Source: Acidobacteriaceae bacterium (GTDB lineage: Bacteria; Acidobacteriota; Terriglobia; Terriglobales; Acidobacteriaceae). From it: a DNA stretch of 35,381 bases. Under the pieces are notes generated by a model that saw nothing but the letters and a program-made list of their open reading frames with translations, ran no database searches and was not told the origin of the DNA. Where the stretch lies: assembly GCA_003134435.1 (NCBI GenBank), contig PLBE01000245.1, positions 14,877 to 50,257 of the forward strand, given 5' to 3'. A program made the translations under genes and the position numbers. Numbering within the stretch: the stretch's first letter is position 1; each line of letters begins with the position of its first letter. Positions 33,699-35,381 of the stretch are shown one piece after another.

Positions 33699-34967
33699 AT
33701 GAATGCAGCCAAGACAAGGGTCTGGTCGATGTCCGTTGAGAGCTCGGCGGCATTTGCTCAACGTTGCGTGGCGTTCGCTTTCCTCTACACCCTGTGGGCG
33801 ATGACAGGTCCGAGGGCGCTGGCGCAAACGGAAACCGTGCTCTACAGCTTCACGGGGGCTACGGATGGAGGGTTTCCCGTCGAAGGTTTGATCCGGGACG
33901 CAGAGGGCAATCTCTACGGTACAACACCAGCAGGCGGCCTGCTTGACAAAGGTTGCGGAAGCGGCGGCTGTGGCACTGTGTTTGAGATAACTCCAACTGG
34001 CGCCGAAACCGTGCTTTACGCCTTCACGGGGAAAAACGGAGACGGGAAAGCCCCGTTCTCCCGTCTGATGCTCGACTGGAATGACAATCTTTATGGCACA
34101 ACGCTCTACGGCGGTGATGCGGGCAAGGGCATCGTCTTTGAGATTATTTCGGGCGGTGCGGAGACGGTGCTCTACAGTTTCGCCGGGGGAACGGACGGGG
34201 CCTTCCCCGGGTCCGGATTGATCCGCGATTCGAAGGGCAATTTATGGGGCACGACCTCCGGCGGAGGTCACTACCACGGTACTGTTTTTGAACTCAGTCC
34301 GGCAGGCGTTGAGAAGGTAGTCTTCAGCTTCCCAGGGCAGGAAGGGACGTCACCCGGAGGCGCTCTGACCCTGGAATCAGGCAATTTTTATGGCACATCC
34401 TCGTTAGGAGGCGGCGGTTCCGGCTGCGCTCCCCCAGGCTGCGGCCTGATTTTTGAAGTGACCCCAGATGGCGAAGGAAGAACGATGTATACCTTTACCG
34501 GCGGCGCGGACGGTGCTCGTCCCACTGGCAGCTTGGTTCGGGACGCGCAAGGCAATCTATATGGCACCGCCGCTTGGGGAGGGACACTAAACTCCTCTTG
34601 CCCCCAGGGCTGCGGTACTGTGTATCAACTCTCGCCCGGAACGGGCAGTACGTGGGACCTGGCGGTACTCCACAGCTTCGCCGGCGAAGGGGACGGGTAT
34701 CATCCTGTCGCCAGTCTGGCACGGGATGCGAAGGGCAATCTCTATGGCATAACCAGCGGGGATAATTGTTCGAGCCTGGCGTGCTCGGGAACGGTTTTTG
34801 CGATTATGGCAAACGGAAGCGAGACGGTGCTCCACAACTTCACTGGAGGGGCGGATGGGCTGCACCCCTACGGCGATTTGGTCCGCGACAAGCAAGGCAA
34901 TCTATACGGAACAACGGAGCGCGGCGGCGCCTTTGACAGCGGCACAGTGTACGAGGTGACCCCATAG
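33699..34967 (+). CDS. Exported GloVer tandem-repeat protein
   Basis: This 422-aa protein has an N-terminal signal peptide (hydrophobic part about 22-40, cleavage near ALA-Q). Seven tandem repeats of the TIGR03803 type follow, each with the pattern TVLYSFTGGxDGxxP, then GLIRDxxGNLYGTT, then GTVFELxPxG. Seven repeats are what a seven-bladed beta-propeller needs. Several inter-repeat loops carry Cys pairs (CGSGGCG, CAPPGCG, CPQGCG, CSSLACSG) that may form disulfides outside the cell. The protein ends right after the last repeat, with no sorting tail. GGGAGG seven bases before the ATG at 33699 fixes the start. Function is unknown; such repeats are common in exported acidobacterial and verrucomicrobial proteins. 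Confidence 0.9.
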   Translation: MNAAKTRVWSMSVESSAAFAQRCVAFAFLYTLWAMTGPRALAQTETVLYSFTGATDGGFPVEGLIRDAEGNLYGTTPAGGLLDKGCGSGGCGTVFEITPTGAETVLYAFTGKNGDGKAPFSRLMLDWNDNLYGTTLYGGDAGKGIVFEIISGGAETVLYSFAGGTDGAFPGSGLIRDSKGNLWGTTSGGGHYHGTVFELSPAGVEKVVFSFPGQEGTSPGGALTLESGNFYGTSSLGGGGSGCAPPGCGLIFEVTPDGEGRTMYTFTGGADGARPTGSLVRDAQGNLYGTAAWGGTLNSSCPQGCGTVYQLSPGTGSTWDLAVLHSFAGEGDGYHPVASLARDAKGNLYGITSGDNCSSLACSGTVFAIMANGSETVLHNFTGGADGLHPYGDLVRDKQGNLYGTTERGGAFDSGTVYEVTP

Positions 34968-35220
34968 TTACTCGCGGCGTCGAGGAGGATTTCAGGCCAG
35001 GATGCTCTGGAATGCCCCGCAAGCGAGGATAGAGAATTCCGCCGCCTGTCGTGAACAAGTGCAGAACCGTAACCCAAGGAAGGGCCCATCCAACGCGTTC
35101 CGCGGATGTCCAAACAGCGCTGGACACCATTCCAGGGAAGTGAGATCATTCCACGAGTTACGAGGACGCAACCAAGGACACCCTACGGAAATCACGAAGC
35201 AAATAGACGCAATTAGAAGC

Positions 35221-35297
35221 AGGCGCGTAGCTCAGTTGGTTAGAGCGCTACCTTGACACGGTAGAGGTCAGGAGTTCGAGTCTCCTCGTGCCTACCA
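35221..35297 (+). tRNA. tRNA-Val (anticodon GAC)
   Basis: The cloverleaf is complete. The acceptor stem is 35221-35227 with 35287-35293 (one G-T pair), and the D arm contains GCTCAGTTGGTTAGAGC. The anticodon stem CTACC/GGTAG encloses the loop TTGACAC with anticodon GAC at 35255-35257. The T arm is AGGAG-TTCGAGT-CTCCT. Discriminator A at 35294 is followed by an encoded CCA (35295-35297). GAC reads valine codons GUC and GUU. Confidence 0.97.
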
Positions 35298-35381
35298 TTT
35301 CTTCGGTCACGTAGTTTGCCCATTTGCTCCGCGAAGTCCAAAGGGCTCCATTCAGAAAATGTCTTGGCTCAGCGTGAAATG

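Overview
The window looks like a chromosomal segment of an Acidobacteriota genome, probably Terriglobia-like. This rests on gene content: a VWFA-related secreted protein, a GloVer-repeat (TIGR03803-type) secreted protein, a large FG-GAP/VCBS secreted protein with a C-terminal Ig-like domain, a DUF481 outer-membrane protein, a bactofilin, and moderately high GC. I see no transposase, integrase, phage gene or CRISPR array. The window cuts a lemA-like gene at its left edge and ends just after a tRNA-Val gene.

Layout, left to right. (1) 1-1264: minus-strand lemA start and a secreted VWA protein. (2) 1739-3154: a CstB-like persulfide dioxygenase fused to two rhodanese domains. (3) 3225-7649: a minus-strand peptide/nickel-type ABC importer (two permeases, binding protein, one ATPase). 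It lies 41 bp downstream of a large membrane HD-GYP/GAF/GGDEF protein (7691-10159). (4) 10675-13160: divergent from that, a PAS/AAA+/Fis/PilZ sigma-54 activator and a bactofilin. (5) 13343-16241: minus-strand msrB, a zinc-ribbon protein and a TPR protein. (6) 16520-18105: tatA and a DUF481 protein with a structured leader. (7) 18224-24818: a pyrimidine/hydantoin catabolism locus. It holds a beta-ureidopropionase-like amidase, an NCS1 transporter, an LLM flavin oxidoreductase, a dihydropyrimidinase/hydantoinase and an acylating (methyl)malonate-semialdehyde dehydrogenase. (8) 25213-29878: a 14-repeat FG-GAP secreted protein and an NtrC-type response regulator. (9) 30752-33497: an accessory-looking cluster. 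It holds an XRE regulator with a degenerate S24/LexA-like domain, a small convergent gene overlapping its 3' end, a 44-aa exported Cys-containing peptide, a seven-helix membrane protein and a single-helix partner. (10) 33699-35297: a seven-repeat GloVer protein and tRNA-Val(GAC).

How genes may work together (inference). The HD-GYP/GGDEF enzyme and the PilZ-fused sigma-54 activator are divergent neighbours, which suggests a local c-di-GMP circuit with the bactofilin as a possible output. The pyrimidine locus could take a dihydropyrimidine or hydantoin through an N-carbamoyl amino acid and beta-alanine to acetyl-CoA. The first reductase and the transaminase are not in the window, so the LLM oxidoreductase is the unexplained member. 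The peptide/7TM/1TM/XRE cluster is the least explained part and the best candidate for an undescribed system. Several strong inverted repeats lie between genes (12615-12651, 13226-13340, 18134-18156, 19106-19167, 24944-24998).
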